Shown: in pieces, positions 34,669 through 45,619 of the stretch
Numbering within the stretch: the first letter of the stretch is position 1
Layout of the letters: each line of letters begins with the position of its first letter
Origin: Siphonodentalium dalli
Taxonomy: Eukaryota; Mollusca; Scaphopoda; Gadilida; Siphonodentaliidae
DNA: 64,000 nucleotides
Assembly (NCBI GenBank): GCA_032622095.1
Contig: CP136066.1
Location: 42,485,835-42,549,834 of the forward strand
Direction: 5' to 3'
Translations under genes and position numbers: made by a program
Notes under the pieces: generated by a model
Database searches by the model: none
Told to the model about the DNA's origin: nothing
The model's input: the letters and a program-made list of their open reading frames with translations, nothing else

Positions 34669-34816
34669 GTACGTTAAAATTTATTACATCATTGAATACA
34701 ATTCCATACAAACCCTCCGATGTCTGTCCAATGAGGTACGTTAAAATTTATTACATCATTGAATACAATTCCATACAAACCCTCCGATGTCTGCCCAAAG
34801 AGGTACGTTAAAATTA
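34669..34816 (+). repeat. Exon 2 end and splice donor, two extra tandem copies
   Basis: Unit ATTGAATACAATTCCATACA … TCCAAAGAGGTACGTTAAAA, period 67 bp (starts at 34621, 34688, 34755). Only one to three substitutions separate copies, so the event is recent. Each copy keeps a GAG|GTACGT donor. Confidence 0.93.
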
Positions 34817-34997
34817 TTACAAATAAACTTTCTCAAAACACAAACATCCCATATTAAACTCAGTGCATGTTATCTTTTCCTGTTGCACATGTTTTACAAT
34901 AACCAGTTGTCATGCAGTTCTACTGAAAATTTTGGATTCTTGTGTGAGTTTTTATATCTTGATCCCCATCTAATACTTTCCAGAGAAGATGAAGTGT

Positions 34998-35068
34998 AAG
35001 CAGAATGAGGTCCCCAGAGGGTGAATATAGTGATGCAAGCCCACCTTTGGGGACCTCATTCTGCAAAT
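34998..35068. mobile_element. AAGCC-family MITE fragment
   Basis: Single hairpin GCAGAATGAGGTCCCCAGAG … GGACCTCATTCTGC. Confidence 0.75.
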
Positions 35069-35104
35069 GTCCGACACCATAGTCTCAGACCTGTCTGCAA
35101 TATA

Positions 35105-35330
35105 CAGTAATGCTCTAAATAATCGACTCCTTAACCACAGCAGAATTATGGGTAATTTTTCAGGATTTAGTCGGAATTATGGCTTGTTGCCATTCACCGG
35201 AAAGCTCTCAGTGAGAGCTTTCACTTAGAGCTTTCCAATGAATGGCAACAAGCCATATTTCTGACTAAATCCTGAAAAATTACCCATAATTCTGCTGTGG
35301 TTAAGGAGTCGATTATTTAGGGCACTAGTG
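35105..35330. mobile_element. CAGT-family palindromic MITE, full copy
   Basis: CAGTAATGCTCTAAATAATC to GGGCACTAGTG, TA flanks, with a small arm duplication at the centre. Confidence 0.85.
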
Positions 35331-35423
35331 TACTACCCAGAAAGCATAGCTCGACTTGGAACCCAGATCTCAGAAACCCACAAAGTGGTGAAAAGCTATT
35401 TATACCTCTTCTATTCTATATAT

Positions 35424-36025
35424 AGGCATTCTTAATTTCATGTATTAGTATGGCATACATGAGCTTAGATCATGCCATGAATCTTTACTCTGGCTAACGC
35501 CCGTAGAGATTATATTCCACTAGTACAAAACCTGGGAACTTTTTGAATTTTTGACAGGGATCCTTATAAAGTTGAAAAAATTGTGTGGGGAATATATTTC
35601 TTAGTTATTATGTGTTCCTTGATAATGTACTTCACTGTTGTTGAAGGTCCCAACTCGAACTTTTACGATTTAAATAAAGTGTGAGCGATTTTGCTTGGCA
35701 TCTATTACAATTATGGAATTTCTCCTGGCTAATTAATTCATTCATTGTTTATTGCTATATCGGCTCACAAATACCATGGAAAAGCATGCAATTTTGAATT
35801 GGGACATTCACCTACAGTGAAGTACATTATTAAGGAACACTGGAACAGATAATAACAAAGAAATATATATCCCTGCATTATTTTTTCGACTTTATGAGGT
35901 TCGCTGTCAAAACTTCAAAAAGTTCCAAGGTTTTGTACTAGTGGAATATGATCTCTATGGGCGTTAGCCAGAGTAAAGATTCATGGCATGAACTAGCATG
36001 AACAATCTCATGTCACAATTCAATG
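35424..36025 (+). pseudogene. Decayed copy of exon 3, split by a foldback
   Basis: 35424-35466 (AGGCATTCTTAATTTCATGT … GGCATACATGAGC) matches the acceptor and 5' half of exon 3. 35998-36025 (ATGAACAATCTCATGTCACA) matches its middle. The halves are separated by the inverted-repeat element at 35469-35992. Without it, exon plus copy form a ~93-bp tandem duplication. Confidence 0.75.
35469..35992. mobile_element. ~524-bp foldback element
   Basis: Arms of about 180 bp: ATGCCATGAATCTTTACTCT … at the left and AGAGTAAAGATTCATGGCAT at the right. TACAAAACCTGGGAACTTTT pairs with AAAAAGTTCCAAGGTTTTGT. It sits inside the decayed exon 3 copy. Confidence 0.85.
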
Positions 36026-36042
36026 TATCTCTTTTTTTCTAG

Positions 36043-36146
36043 GCGTTCCCAGTTCCTAACTTCATGTGTTTGTACGGCATGCATGAGCGTTACCTGAATA
36101 ATCTCATGTCACGATTCAAGGAAGGCCTCATCAACGACTTCTACAG
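36043..36146 (+). CDS. CFAP61: CFAP61-like gene, exon 3 of 6 visible
   Basis: Exon of 104 bp; starts in phase 0 after a strong acceptor (tctctttttttctag) and ends two bases into a codon before donor GTTTGTTT. It encodes AFPVPNFMCLYGMHERYLNN … KEGLINDFYS, the serine being completed by the first base of the next exon. Conserved-looking aromatic and charged residues and near-absence of low-complexity sequence support real coding. A piggyBac-like MITE begins six bases after the donor (36153), leaving very little native intron around this splice site. A decayed duplicate of the exon lies just upstream. Confidence 0.62.
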
Positions 36147-36156
36147 GTTTGTTTAA

Positions 36157-36419
36157 CCCTTCCTTTACTGAATGGATTCTCCCACTCAGTTGTAAAATTA
36201 TACATTGGATGAGTCTATTATTTATCTGGAGGGATGTTCAGGAAATATGAACAGACAATAAAAACTGCAGAAGGAATCCTATTCATTGGTGTGAAATGTT
36301 CAGATAATAATTAAGTTCCACAAACGAACTATGTTCATTCAACATGTCGTTTGTTGAACTTATTATCTGAACATTTCCTATGGGAACTACTCATCAATGA
36401 GTATTTCGTACAGAAATGG
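36157..36419. mobile_element. pgB-4 MITE beside exon 3 donor
   Basis: TTAA on both sides (36153-36156, 36420-36423). Left end CCCTTCCTTTACTGAATGG, central hairpin GGTGTGAAATGTTCAGATAA / TTATCTGAACATTTCC. This family lacks the shared CTCTTATATATGCGA cassette. Confidence 0.85.
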
Positions 36420-36465
36420 TTAAGTTCTGTGGCAGTTGTGAGTCATATTTGTTAACCCTTCAAGA

Positions 36466-36699
36466 CGGGAGCCGGCTGGTGCAGCATTAAAGGTCCTGTG
36501 CCAGTGCATTCCCTTATATATGCAAGTCTCTCATAGGGAGCCTTGAATATATATTAAGAGAATGGATTGTCTTACAAGGTCAAGGTAAATATTGTAATGC
36601 CAATGTATTTTGTTATATATGCGAGGCTCCCACATATATAAGAGAATGCATTGGCACAGGGTTTTCGCAAAATTTCAGGAAGCTCCAGTTGTGGAAGGG
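36466..36699. mobile_element. pgB-2 MITE
   Basis: TTAA on both sides; orientation opposite to most copies. Confidence 0.85.
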
Positions 36700-36921
36700 T
36701 TAATGATTTTTTATTTTGACCTTTTACTGTGCCATTCTAATTATTCTGGGAAAAGCATTTTTTCCATCCCCTCTCTGCCTTTTTGCTGAGAGTGGATGAG
36801 GCACCACATCCACTCCTCCACTCTCCCCTCACTTTCACCTCAAGACACCCATTATGACAAACTTTAGAGCTGCCTCATAACATTTAGATTATTGGGGTTT
36901 TATTGTCATTTTATCTGTTAA

Positions 36922-37174
36922 CACTTCCATGACTGGAGCTTCCTGAAATTTTCTGAAAACCCTGCGCCAATGCATTCTCTTATACATGCGAGTCTCCCAT
37001 AGGGAGCCTCGCATATATAAGAGAATACATTGGCCTAACAATATTTAACTTCACCTTGTAAGCCAGTGCATTCTCTTATATATAGGAGGCTCCCTATGGG
37101 AGACTCATATATAAGAGAATGCACTGACACAGGATATTTAATGCTGCACCAGAGCAGCTCCCATCATGAAAGTG
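36922..37174. mobile_element. pgB-2 MITE
   Basis: TTAA on both sides (36918-36921, 37175-37178), both hairpins intact. Confidence 0.87.
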
Positions 37175-37296
37175 TTAAAGTGTTATCTTATCAACAAAAA
37201 TCTTTGTCCCATGCTTTAGTATTACTTCAGGAATTTAAAGACATATTATGTACTTGTTCCGGTGTGTGCAACTGATAAGGTAGTGTTTAGACGCTA

Positions 37297-37604
37297 TGCC
37301 AACTGGAGAAATGTAACATTCTACTAACATCGCCGAAAATCACAAGTAAATCGACCATACCACTCCATAGAAATAATCGTCTGAACTAGGCTCAATTGTA
37401 AATATTTACTACTCGATTCAGGACGCATCTATCAGCGATAAACCAATGAAAATGATTTCGCCGTCTGTTGTCATTGCATTTAATTAATATATAAGAATAA
37501 CGGTGTGTGTTGCCAATTTGGATATAAAATTTAAAAAAATTACTATAATTGAATAAGATTATTCTCCATTTCTATTTGATCACCCATCACTTTAAACTCC
37601 AATC
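37297..37604 (-). repeat. GTGAAACACTCTGG repeat, complement copy
   Basis: Reverse complement of the 63581-63892 element over ~300 bp (GAATGTTACATTTCTCC end through GGGTGATCAAATAGAAATGG). Confidence 0.82.
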
Positions 37605-38061
37605 ACATTTCCATAATGAATTTCAACACTTTTCAAACACTTTCAGATTACCCAAAACCCTTTGTCTTGGTTCTGATTATTTTAGGTATGAATCCCCTAA
37701 AGGGTTAAGCCATATCCTGACATAAGTTTTATGAGTGTGGGACAGATTGCTCAGATGTTAATTTTACTGGAATATCACTTCACTGAATGTAGAAACCAAC
37801 ATCCCACAGAAAAAGACAAACTTGCCCAGATACAGGACTCAGCCCCCTCCCCCCTGACTCTCCAACACCCCGCTGGCTCCCTGACACCCCCCCCCCCCCC
37901 CCCACCCCCCCCCCCCCCCCCCCACCCCCGGCTCCCCAACACCTTGGGTGATGAGTTAGAGGCAAACTAGTGTTGCTTCATAACACATGGAAATCAATGT
38001 GCCATAGATGACCAATCAAGATGTAGGCAGATATTTAACATTTATGTTAGGCATGCATGGC
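37605..38061. other. Unassigned, with C-rich homopolymer
   Basis: Poly-C broken by single A bases at about 37887-37927. The 79-codon frame across it (proline run) is not credible. Assembly length here is unreliable. Confidence 0.5.
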
Positions 38062-38159
38062 CTTGTATGCAGGGGCGCCAGAAGCATCCAAGGGCAGGGG
38101 GGGCAGAGCCTACAAAAAGGGCACTTTTCTGCAAAAAAGGGCATTTTCTCCGCAAACTC

Positions 38160-39651
38160 CAGGGGGGGGGGGGGGTCGGAAAAAATTTCCAGGCACGTAT
38201 GATGATTTTTTTTTTTTCCGGCCTCGGACCACCCACCCACCCAATTTCTTCCGTTTCCGGCCTTTTTTTCCAGGCAATTTTGGACACCCACCCTTTTTTT
38301 TCCGTTTCAGGAAGTTTTTTCCGGTCAGTTTTGGACACCCACCCCCCTTAAATTTGAGAAAAATTATCAATTGAGCAACCAAATAGCTGATTATCCTGCA
38401 TTATCATAATTTATTGCGCTATATTTGAATAGAACAGTGCATAATGAGATAACTATACTATTTGAATTTATCATATAAGTGTCAATAATCAAGAAATGTG
38501 TCAACATAATCACATTTCTAGGGATATATAGGCAGAGTGCGAAGGTTTTTATTAACATTCATTTTCATAATATATAGTCACATGATCTAGTCACATAATC
38601 ACATTTGAGTATTCTACAGAATACATGGTACCGGTACAACAAATTTCAGATTATTTGATATTTTTTATATTTGCTATGTGATATACAGTAATGCCCTAAT
38701 TAATCGACTCCATAACCACAGCAGAATAATGGGTACTTTAATTTTAATTTCCGACTAAATCCTGAAAATTACCCATTATTCTGCTGTGGTTATGGAGTCG
38801 TTTAATTAGGGCATTACTGTATTGCTGGAATCAAATTGTTTATCAAAACATGTGGAAATACAACTGTTCATCCCAGTTTGAAGAATAATGCTAATACCAA
38901 ACATAACCATGATATACATGCGTGACTCTTCTTGGGGCATCTCAGAAACCAGAACTGAGGAAACATGTTATAGCATGTAATGGCAGGCTGGTAGCCACTG
39001 CCTGAAGTAATAGGCTTCGTAATAATTGGGAATAATATGGATGGATAGCCCAATTTCACTTCTTTTTTGCTCACGATATCAGTGACGATAAAATCTTCGT
39101 TACTGTGATTAACATTACAAGCTGATCCACATTAACATGGAAAACAATGTGAAATTGTTCAAGCTGGCCCGGTTGGCCTTCAATTTATTTGTTAAGATTT
39201 TGTTTTACGTTGTCAAAAGTCTATTTTATTCCATTATTTATTATATATTTATTTCCAAGTCACATATGGTCAAGTGTGCTTTCATTTTATTGCTTATTTT
39301 CAGCTGAGTTCTGCATAGTTATTCTTATTTTGTTGTATCAGTAGATGGAATCCTGATTAAATTTTATTTTCCCAATAGCGCAGTGTCTAGTTCTATCAAG
39401 TTGAATTTGGGTTATTGTTGGCCATTGTGCAACTGATCCAACTTCTGATAACCTCTATATGTAGTATAGCATTAGTATTAACTATATATGACATGTTTCT
39501 GTTCAAAACACATCAAAATAAGACTCAATAGCAGGAATGGAAAAAAAATTTGGCATATGGAAAAAACTGTTTTTTGGACCCAAGAGACACCCACCCACCC
39601 ACCCCATCATACGTGCCTGGAAATTTTTTCCGACCCCCCCCCCCCCCCCCT
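38160..39651. mobile_element. hAT-like element (inner), 1.49 kb
   Basis: Termini CAGGGGGG…GGGTCGGAAA and TTTTCCGACC…CCCCCCT with CCAGGCACGTATGATG just inside, flanked by a perfect 8-bp repeat gcaaactc (38152-38159, 39652-39659). The interior includes purine/pyrimidine-rich TTTCCGGCC…CACCCACCC text and a CAGT-family MITE, with no transposase frame. Confidence 0.92.
38686..38819. mobile_element. CAGT-family MITE nested in the inner hAT element
   Basis: Shortened palindrome, CAGTAATGCCCTAATTAATC to GGGCATTACTG, TA flanks. This makes a three-level nest. Confidence 0.85.
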
Positions 39652-39950
39652 GCAAACTCGGGAAAATAACCATAAATTCATTGTGGCAAAAATCCCTATT
39701 TTAATGGTATTTGTCGGTTTTTATGGCCGTTTTGTGATAAAATTGACAAAAAATTAATATTCCTTGTGAAATTGGTGGTATTTGGACCAAAAAAGTCACA
39801 TTTTGCTATAAAAATACGAGATTAAACACACAAAAAGCATTTTCTGTCTCCAGAAAAAGGGCAAGTCCTGCCCCCGCTCGCCCCCCTTGGTCAAGGGCAG
39901 GGGGGTCAGCTGCCCCCTCTGCCCCCTCTTCCGGCGCCCCTGCTTGTATG

Positions 39951-40410
39951 ACCATTGATTGTCCCCGTCATTCATCATTAATTGATTACATGAAACCAAT
40001 TAACCACCACTTAATGTTTTCATTGGAACACTGAGATGATAATTAGTGTTGAAAAATTTATCAATATGTTTATATATCGCTAGATTTACGAATCTCTGTT
40101 TGTCAATTGGCTCATAATCAGCGTAATGTCAACACTATTAGTGACGGCAATCAATAATTTGTTGGTTGTTATTTTTCTGCGGCAACACTTATCTAACATA
40201 AAACGTGTAAGTGCTTTTCATTGCAGTATTGGTAATGGATTGTGAGAAGGCGTCACTTTTTACGTAGCTGTTATGATCCTAACAGGGATATTGTAAATTA
40301 CTTAATGGGGGTGATAACAAAAAACAATCCCTGTACATGATGTTTTAGAACCTAGCTATAATTTTGAAGGTATTCTTTCTCTTTGGAGAGGATCGACCAA
40401 GACTCAGTCA
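39951..40410. other. Unassigned stretch
   Basis: No exon or element recognised. Confidence 0.4.
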
Positions 40411-40414
40411 TTAA

Positions 40415-40614
40415 ACCTTTTATGACAGTAGCTGTACTGGTGCAACATTAAAGATCATGTGCCAGTGCATTCTCTTATATATGTGAGTCTCCCATAGGGA
40501 GAATGCACAGGCCTACAAGGTCAAGGTAAACATTGTTAGGCCAATGTATTCTATTATATATGTGAGACTCCCTATGGGAGTCTAACATTTCAGGAAGTTC
40601 CAGTCATAGAAGGG
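40415..40614. mobile_element. pgB-2 MITE, shortened
   Basis: TTAA on both sides; both hairpins truncated at their loops. Confidence 0.8.
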
Positions 40615-40766
40615 TTAAGGCGGACCGAGTACCATGTTAAAGGGAAACCTTATTCATGTATCTGGGCAATTTTGTCATTTCAGAGTTTCCTCTCTTTTTA
40701 AGTCCTTAAAACATAGTCTGAAGATAATGGATGTGGTCCTAGAAAATTTCTTAAATATTGTTTATA

Positions 40767-41215
40767 TGTGACCCGCCATATAAAATCCAGTCGTAAGTCG
40801 GGATTTTTTTACCCTGTGCTAATGCATTCTCTTATATATGCGAGTCGACCATAGGTCGCCTCGCATATGTAAGAGAATGCATTGGCCTAACAATTTTTTA
40901 TCATTTTTTTTAAATAAATGTTTCTGACATTTTTTAGGACATAAAATAAAAAACATCCATTACCCTGCAGGGAGCCTCACACATATATAGAAGAGTGTCG
41001 TCTTCTCATGTTTGTCTGGGGCTCTGTATGGGTGAAATTATAAAATTGTTTAAGAATACAAGAAAAAATTATTAAAATTGTAAAAAATTGTTAGGCCAAT
41101 GCATTCTCTTATATATGCGAGGCGACCTATGGTCGACTCGCATATATAAGAGAATGCATTGGCACAGGGTAAAACAAATCCCGACTTACGACTGGATTTG
41201 ATATGGCGGGTCACA
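40767..41215. mobile_element. GACC-family MITE, full copy
   Basis: TATA|TGTGACCCGCC … GGCGGGTCACA|TATT. Two shared hairpins with the GTCGACC/GGTCGCC loop, and the middle spacer with GGGAGCCTCACACATATATA. Confidence 0.88.
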
Positions 41216-41288
41216 TATTTGGTGGGAAAAATTATGTGAAAACCATGCATTTGTACCTGGAAGAAACTAAGGTTTTCGGCACATTTAA

Positions 41289-41540
41289 CCCCTTTATATA
41301 CTGAATAGATTCTCCCACTCAGTAAACATATATATTGGAATGTTCTATTATTAACTTGGAGGGATTTTCATGTAATTAATGCAGATGACAAACAGGTGAA
41401 AAGATAGTACAAGTGTAAAATGGTTCATATTCATTGGAGGCAAATGTTCAGATAATAAGTTATGGTCATTTGTTGAACTTATTATCTGAACATTTCCTAA
41501 AGCAACTACTCATCAATGAGTATTTAGAAGAAAAAAAGGG
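41289..41540. mobile_element. pgB-4 MITE
   Basis: Left TTAA; the right flank mutated to TTAT. Central TTTGTTGAACTTATTATCTG hairpin half. Confidence 0.78.
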
Positions 41541-41588
41541 TTATCTGTGACACACATCATATATGTTGGGGGGAGTTATGACCTTTTT

Positions 41589-43058
41589 TAGCTCAACTTA
41601 CTTTGTAAGTTTGAGCTATTGCCATGGTTTGGCGGCCGTCGTCCGTGTGTGTGTGTGTCCGTGTGTCCGTCAACAATTTCCTTTGGTGCGGGCTACAGGT
41701 CGTACCTTTGTTGTGATCTTTATGAAATTTGTCATGAATGTTGACATTGACATGTAGATAGGAACGAGTCATTTCGGAGTCATTCGGCCAAAAAACATGG
41801 CCGCTGGCAGCCATCTTGGATTTCAAAATTCAATCCATTGGCGCGGGCTACAGGTCGTACTGTTCGTCTGATCATCATGAAATTTGTCATGGATGTTAAT
41901 ATTGACATGTAGATGGGAACAAGTGATTTTGGGGTCGTTCGGCCAAAAAACATGGCCGCCAGCAGCCATCTTGGATTTTACTCTTTGCATGACTAAATCT
42001 TTTGGCGCGGGCTACAGGTTGTAGCTTTGGTCGGAACTTCATGAAATTTTTCATGGATGTTAACAATGACATGTAGATGGGAACGAGTCATTTCGGAGTC
42101 ATTCGGCCAAAAAACATGGCCGCTGGCAGCCATCTTGGATTTCAAAATTCAATCCATTGGCGCGGGCTACAGGTCGTACTATTTGTCTGATCATCATGAA
42201 ATTTGTCATGGATGTTAATATTGACATGTAGATGGGAACGAGTGAATTTGGGGTCGTTCGGCCGAAAAACATGGCCGTCAGCAGCCATCTTGGATTTTAC
42301 TCTTTACATGACTAAATCCTTTGGCGCGGGCTACAGGTCGTACCTTTTGTCTGATGTTTATGAAATTTGTCATGAACGTTGCCATTGACATGTAGATGGG
42401 AACGAGTGAATTTGGGGCCATTCGGCAAAAAAACATGGCTGCTGGTGGCCATCTTGGATTTCAAAATTCAATCCATTGGCGCGGGCTAGAGGTCGTACTA
42501 TTCGTCTGATCATCATGAAATTTGTCATGGATGTTAATATTGACATGTAGATGGGAACGAGTGATTTTGGGGTCGATCGGCCAAAAAACATGGCCGCCAG
42601 CAGCCATCTTGGTTTTTACTCTTTGCATGACTAAATCTTTTGGCACGGGCTACAGGTCGTAGCTTTGATCGGAACTTCATGAAATTTGTCATGGATGTTA
42701 ACAATGACATGTAGATGGGAACGAGTCATTTTGGGGTCGTTCGGCTGAAAAACATGGCTGCCAGCAGCCATCTTGGATTTTACTCTTTGCATGACTAAAT
42801 CCTTTGGCGTGGGCTACAGGTCATAGCTTTGGTCAGATCTTCATGAAATTTGTCATGTATGTTCACAATGACACGTAGATGGGAACGAGTCATTTTGGGG
42901 TCAATTGGCCAAAAAACATGGCCACCAGCAGCCATCTTAGATTTTACTCTTTGCATGACTAAATCCTTTTGGCACAGGTTAGACATTTCAATTAGCACCT
43001 TTCCTATTCCTCCATTTACTGTCAACCATTAAATTATTCCCCTACCTAAGTTGAGCTA
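41589..43058. mobile_element. S3 element with alternating 155/164-bp tandem array
   Basis: Terminal inverted repeats TAGCTCAACTTA and TAAGTTGAGCTA. Inside, a GTGTGTGT/CCGT head is followed by eight to nine units sharing GGCTACAGGTCGTA, ATGAAATTTGTCATG, GACATGTAGATGGGAACGAG and CATGGCCGC. GGCTAC starts at 41691, 41846, 42010, 42165, 42329, 42484, 42648 and 42812, so spacing alternates 155 and 164. The repeated minus-strand frames are by-products. Confidence 0.9.
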
Positions 43059-43471
43059 CAGTGTGATTGACACTTTCATTTGGGGTTAAACAACGTGACT
43101 CAAGTGAAGGTATAAGGTATAAAATTAGTAAAGACGCACATGTTCAGAGCTATGATAAGGTCCCACTATACACTTCACAACAACTTAATTCCCCCCAGAT
43201 GAGTTTGGTTTTGTAAAATGTGGTTACTGTCGATCGATTTAAGAATTTGACATTTAAGGATTTTAAAAAAATCAATTAAACATTGTCGCCAGGAAGTAGG
43301 ATGGCAACGTCAAATACTGTCACCGAGTGTTTCTGTGGCATTAACCTAGGTAATAAGTGTAAAAGAGTTCATATGCACAAGTATCATGCCAAAGAGAAAC
43401 ATTATTCATACATATGGGCAAGTTTGTCATTTCTCTTTTGAAAAATCCTTCAGACCCTTCCTTCATAAAAA
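43059..43471. other. Unassigned stretch
   Basis: No exon or element recognised. Confidence 0.4.
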
Positions 43472-43475
43472 TTAA

Positions 43476-43861
43476 CCCTTTACCCAACAAAACGGCCAAA
43501 AACGCCCAAATAAAGCTTCAGCAGCCTAAAATATCTTCGGTCTGTCTCAATAGAACCATACAAATATGGATATCATTGGAACCGGTTCATTGACCACATT
43601 GTGATGGTTACAGTTATGCCCTGTGCCAATGCATTCTCTTATATATGCGAGTCGACCATAGGTCGCCTCGCATATATAAGAGAATGCATTGGCCTAAAAA
43701 AAAAATTCTTACATTCTTGAACAATTTTAGAATTTGTTCTTAAATTTTTTTTAATTTTTATAATATTTTTCTACATTCTTTGACAATTTTATCATTTTTA
43801 ATATGTGTTAAGCCAATGCATTCTCTTATATATGCGAGGCGACCTATGGTCGGGTAAAGGG
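43476..43861. mobile_element. pgB-1 MITE, right hairpin truncated
   Basis: TTAA on both sides (43472-43475, 43862-43865). The long arm contains AAATAAAGCTTCAGCAGCC and ATTGGAACCGG. Confidence 0.88.
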
Positions 43862-43894
43862 TTAAACAAGCTGTCATTGATTGTGAAATTTTAG

Positions 43895-44105
43895 TCTGTC
43901 TTGCCATCCGTCCGTTCGCTTTTTTCATTTCTGGATGATAACTTTAGCAAGTCTGAACTGAATAGACTGAAATTTGGTATGTGGATTTCCTAGTCCAAAA
44001 TACATGGCAAGCTCGATTTTATGTTCCGCCCTGCCAATTTTCAACTGAGTTATGGCCCATTGTTGAAATTACCACGGGCGTATTTTTCCACGCCCTAGCA
44101 ATGCT
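43895..44105. repeat. S1 fragment
   Basis: GATAACTTTAGCAAGTCTGA, GAAATTTGGTATGTGG and CACGGGCGTATTTTTCCACG. Confidence 0.75.
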
Positions 44106-44167
44106 CATGTTCTTCTTGAGGGATGTTCAGGAAATATAAGCAGACAACAGGCAGTGAATTTATTATA

Positions 44168-44281
44168 GAAGTGTACAGCTTTCCGATGAATGGCAACAAG
44201 TCATATTTCCGACTAAATCCTGAACAGTTACCCATAATTCTGCTTTGGTTAAGAGGTCGATTACTTAGGGCATTACTGTAC
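44168..44281. mobile_element. CAGT-family MITE, right arm only
   Basis: AGCTTTCCGATGAATGGCAA to GGGCATTACTG plus TA. Confidence 0.8.
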
Positions 44282-44401
44282 CTCAGCCGTGTGTTATCAG
44301 ATCTGGATGAAATTTGACATGGAGGTTCGCCATCTTGACTGCTTTCAAAAGAGGGGCAAATGACATTTGCGTTTGCCATTATAGAGTTATACTTCTATTC
44401 A

Positions 44402-44650
44402 AGCCTTGAAATAGTGTGTCTGTCATTTGCAGAATGAGGTCCCCAGAGGGTGAATTTAGTGATGCTAACCCGCATAGCGGGCTAGCATCACCAAATTCAC
44501 CCTCTGGGAACCTCATTCTACTAAGGCCTAAGCAGAATGAGGTCCCCAGAGGGTGAATTTGGTGATGCTAGCCCACTATGTGGGATAGCATCACTAAATT
44601 CACCCTCTAGGGACCTCATTCTGCAAATGACAGACACTATTTCAAGGCTG
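44402..44650. mobile_element. AAGCC-family MITE, short form
   Basis: CAAGCCTTGAAATAG … CTATTTCAAGGCT. Flanks acttctatt and gcttctttt agree at 7 of 9 positions, consistent with a 9-bp duplication. Confidence 0.78.
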
Positions 44651-44741
44651 GCTTCTTTTTTCATCCTGCCTCTTGACAATGGACAAACCACTGACGTAAA
44701 TTTATTAAGAAGTCGATTAATTAGAGCATTAGTGTAGAATG

Positions 44742-44815
44742 ATTCCTATTAATTGGTTGGAATTGTTCAGATAATAAGTTCAACATACTTCCTATGGGAA
44801 CCACCTGTCAATAAA
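44742..44815. mobile_element. pgB-4 MITE remnant before exon 4
   Basis: TTCAGATAATAAGTTCAACA then TTCCTATGGGAAC…, ending ~25 bp before the exon 4 acceptor. Confidence 0.65.
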
Positions 44816-44839
44816 TAATCATTCAATTTCTATTTACAG

Positions 44840-44930
44840 CTACTTTATGGAGCCGTGGTGCATGGCGTTCTATCACGACAGATTCCTTGACTTTAGAGAC
44901 GAGATTCGTGAACTCATGATCAACCCAGCA
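44840..44930 (+). CDS. CFAP61: CFAP61-like gene, exon 4 of 6 visible
   Basis: Exon of 91 bp after acceptor tttctatttacag. The first base completes the serine codon started in exon 3; it ends in phase 0 before a strong donor GTGAGTGT. It encodes YFMEPWCMAFYHDRFLDFRD … ELMINPA. EPW…A.YHDRF…R.E is the most distinctive motif of the set and a main reason for proposing CFAP61. A partial echo of the last ~20 exon bases and donor region lies ~87 bp downstream (44998-45025). The preceding intron carries three MITE remnants. Confidence 0.63.
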
Positions 44931-44997
44931 GTGAGTGTTAAGCTATTTACTCCCCAATATTACAAGAGAGACAACTCTAAACTGAAAACACGCCATA

Positions 44998-45025
44998 CTC
45001 ATGATCAACCCAGCTGTTAGTGTAA
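44998..45025 (+). pseudogene. Partial copy of exon 4 end and donor
   Basis: CTCATGATCAACCCAGCTGT-TAGTGTAA against exon text CTCATGATCAACCCAGCAGT-GAGTGTTA. The donor GTGAGT has become GTTAGT. Confidence 0.75.
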
Positions 45026-45101
45026 TGGAATCAGGGAGCTAAATGTGTTCTAGAGTCGGGGAATGCTAAAGGTGAAGGTAACTGAAGAATGACCTTCAAC
45101 T

Positions 45102-45482
45102 CAGGGGCGCCGGAAGAGGGAGGGCAGAGGGGGCAGCTGACCCTCCTGCCCTTGACCAAGGGGGGCGAGAGGGGGCAGGACTTGCCCTTTTTCTGGAGAC
45201 AGAAAATGCTTTTTGTGTGTTTAATCTCGTGTTTTTATAGCAAAATGTTACTTTTTTGGTCCAAATACCACCAATTTCACAAAGAATATTAATTTTTTGT
45301 CAATTTTATCACAAAACGACCATAAAAACCGAAAAATACCATTAAAATAGGGATTTTTGCCACAATGAATTTAAGGTTATTTTCCCGAGTTTGCGGAGAA
45401 AATGCCCTTTTTTGCGGAAAAGTGCCCTTTTTGTAGGCTCTGCCCCCCCCTACCCTACCCTTGGATGCTTCCGGCGCCCCTG
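45102..45482. mobile_element. hAT-like MITE, intact 381 bp
   Basis: CAGGGGCGCCGGAAG … CTTCCGGCGCCCCTG with a perfect 8-bp duplication cttcaact (45094-45101, 45483-45490). It gives the uninterrupted form of the 38070 element. Confidence 0.95.
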
Positions 45483-45619
45483 CTTCAACTGATACATGCG
45501 ACACGTTGTTAAAGGATGACATCGCGTTTATTGATTTGTATATTATATCTAAATAATTTAAACTGGTGAATGAATGGGGGAATGGATTTTTGTGAGCGGG
45601 AAATTTATTTAACTAGCTG

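Larger units (their letters stand above)
38070..39942. mobile_element. hAT-like element (outer), interrupted
   Basis: Termini CAGGGGCGCCAGAAG and CTTCCGGCGCCCCTG, flanked by a perfect 8-bp repeat cttgtatg (38062-38069, 39943-39950). Both arms match the intact 381-bp copy at 45102-45482 in opposite orientation. The extra length is the inner element at 38160-39651. Confidence 0.92.

Noticed and set aside
37731-38374. Proline- and glycine-rich frames around C and G runs
   Set aside because: Caused by homopolymers and hAT element ends, not coding.
41593-43025. Minus-strand frames repeating KMAAGGHVFWPID-type text
   Set aside because: Generated by the 155/164-bp tandem array of S3; frame shifts between units.
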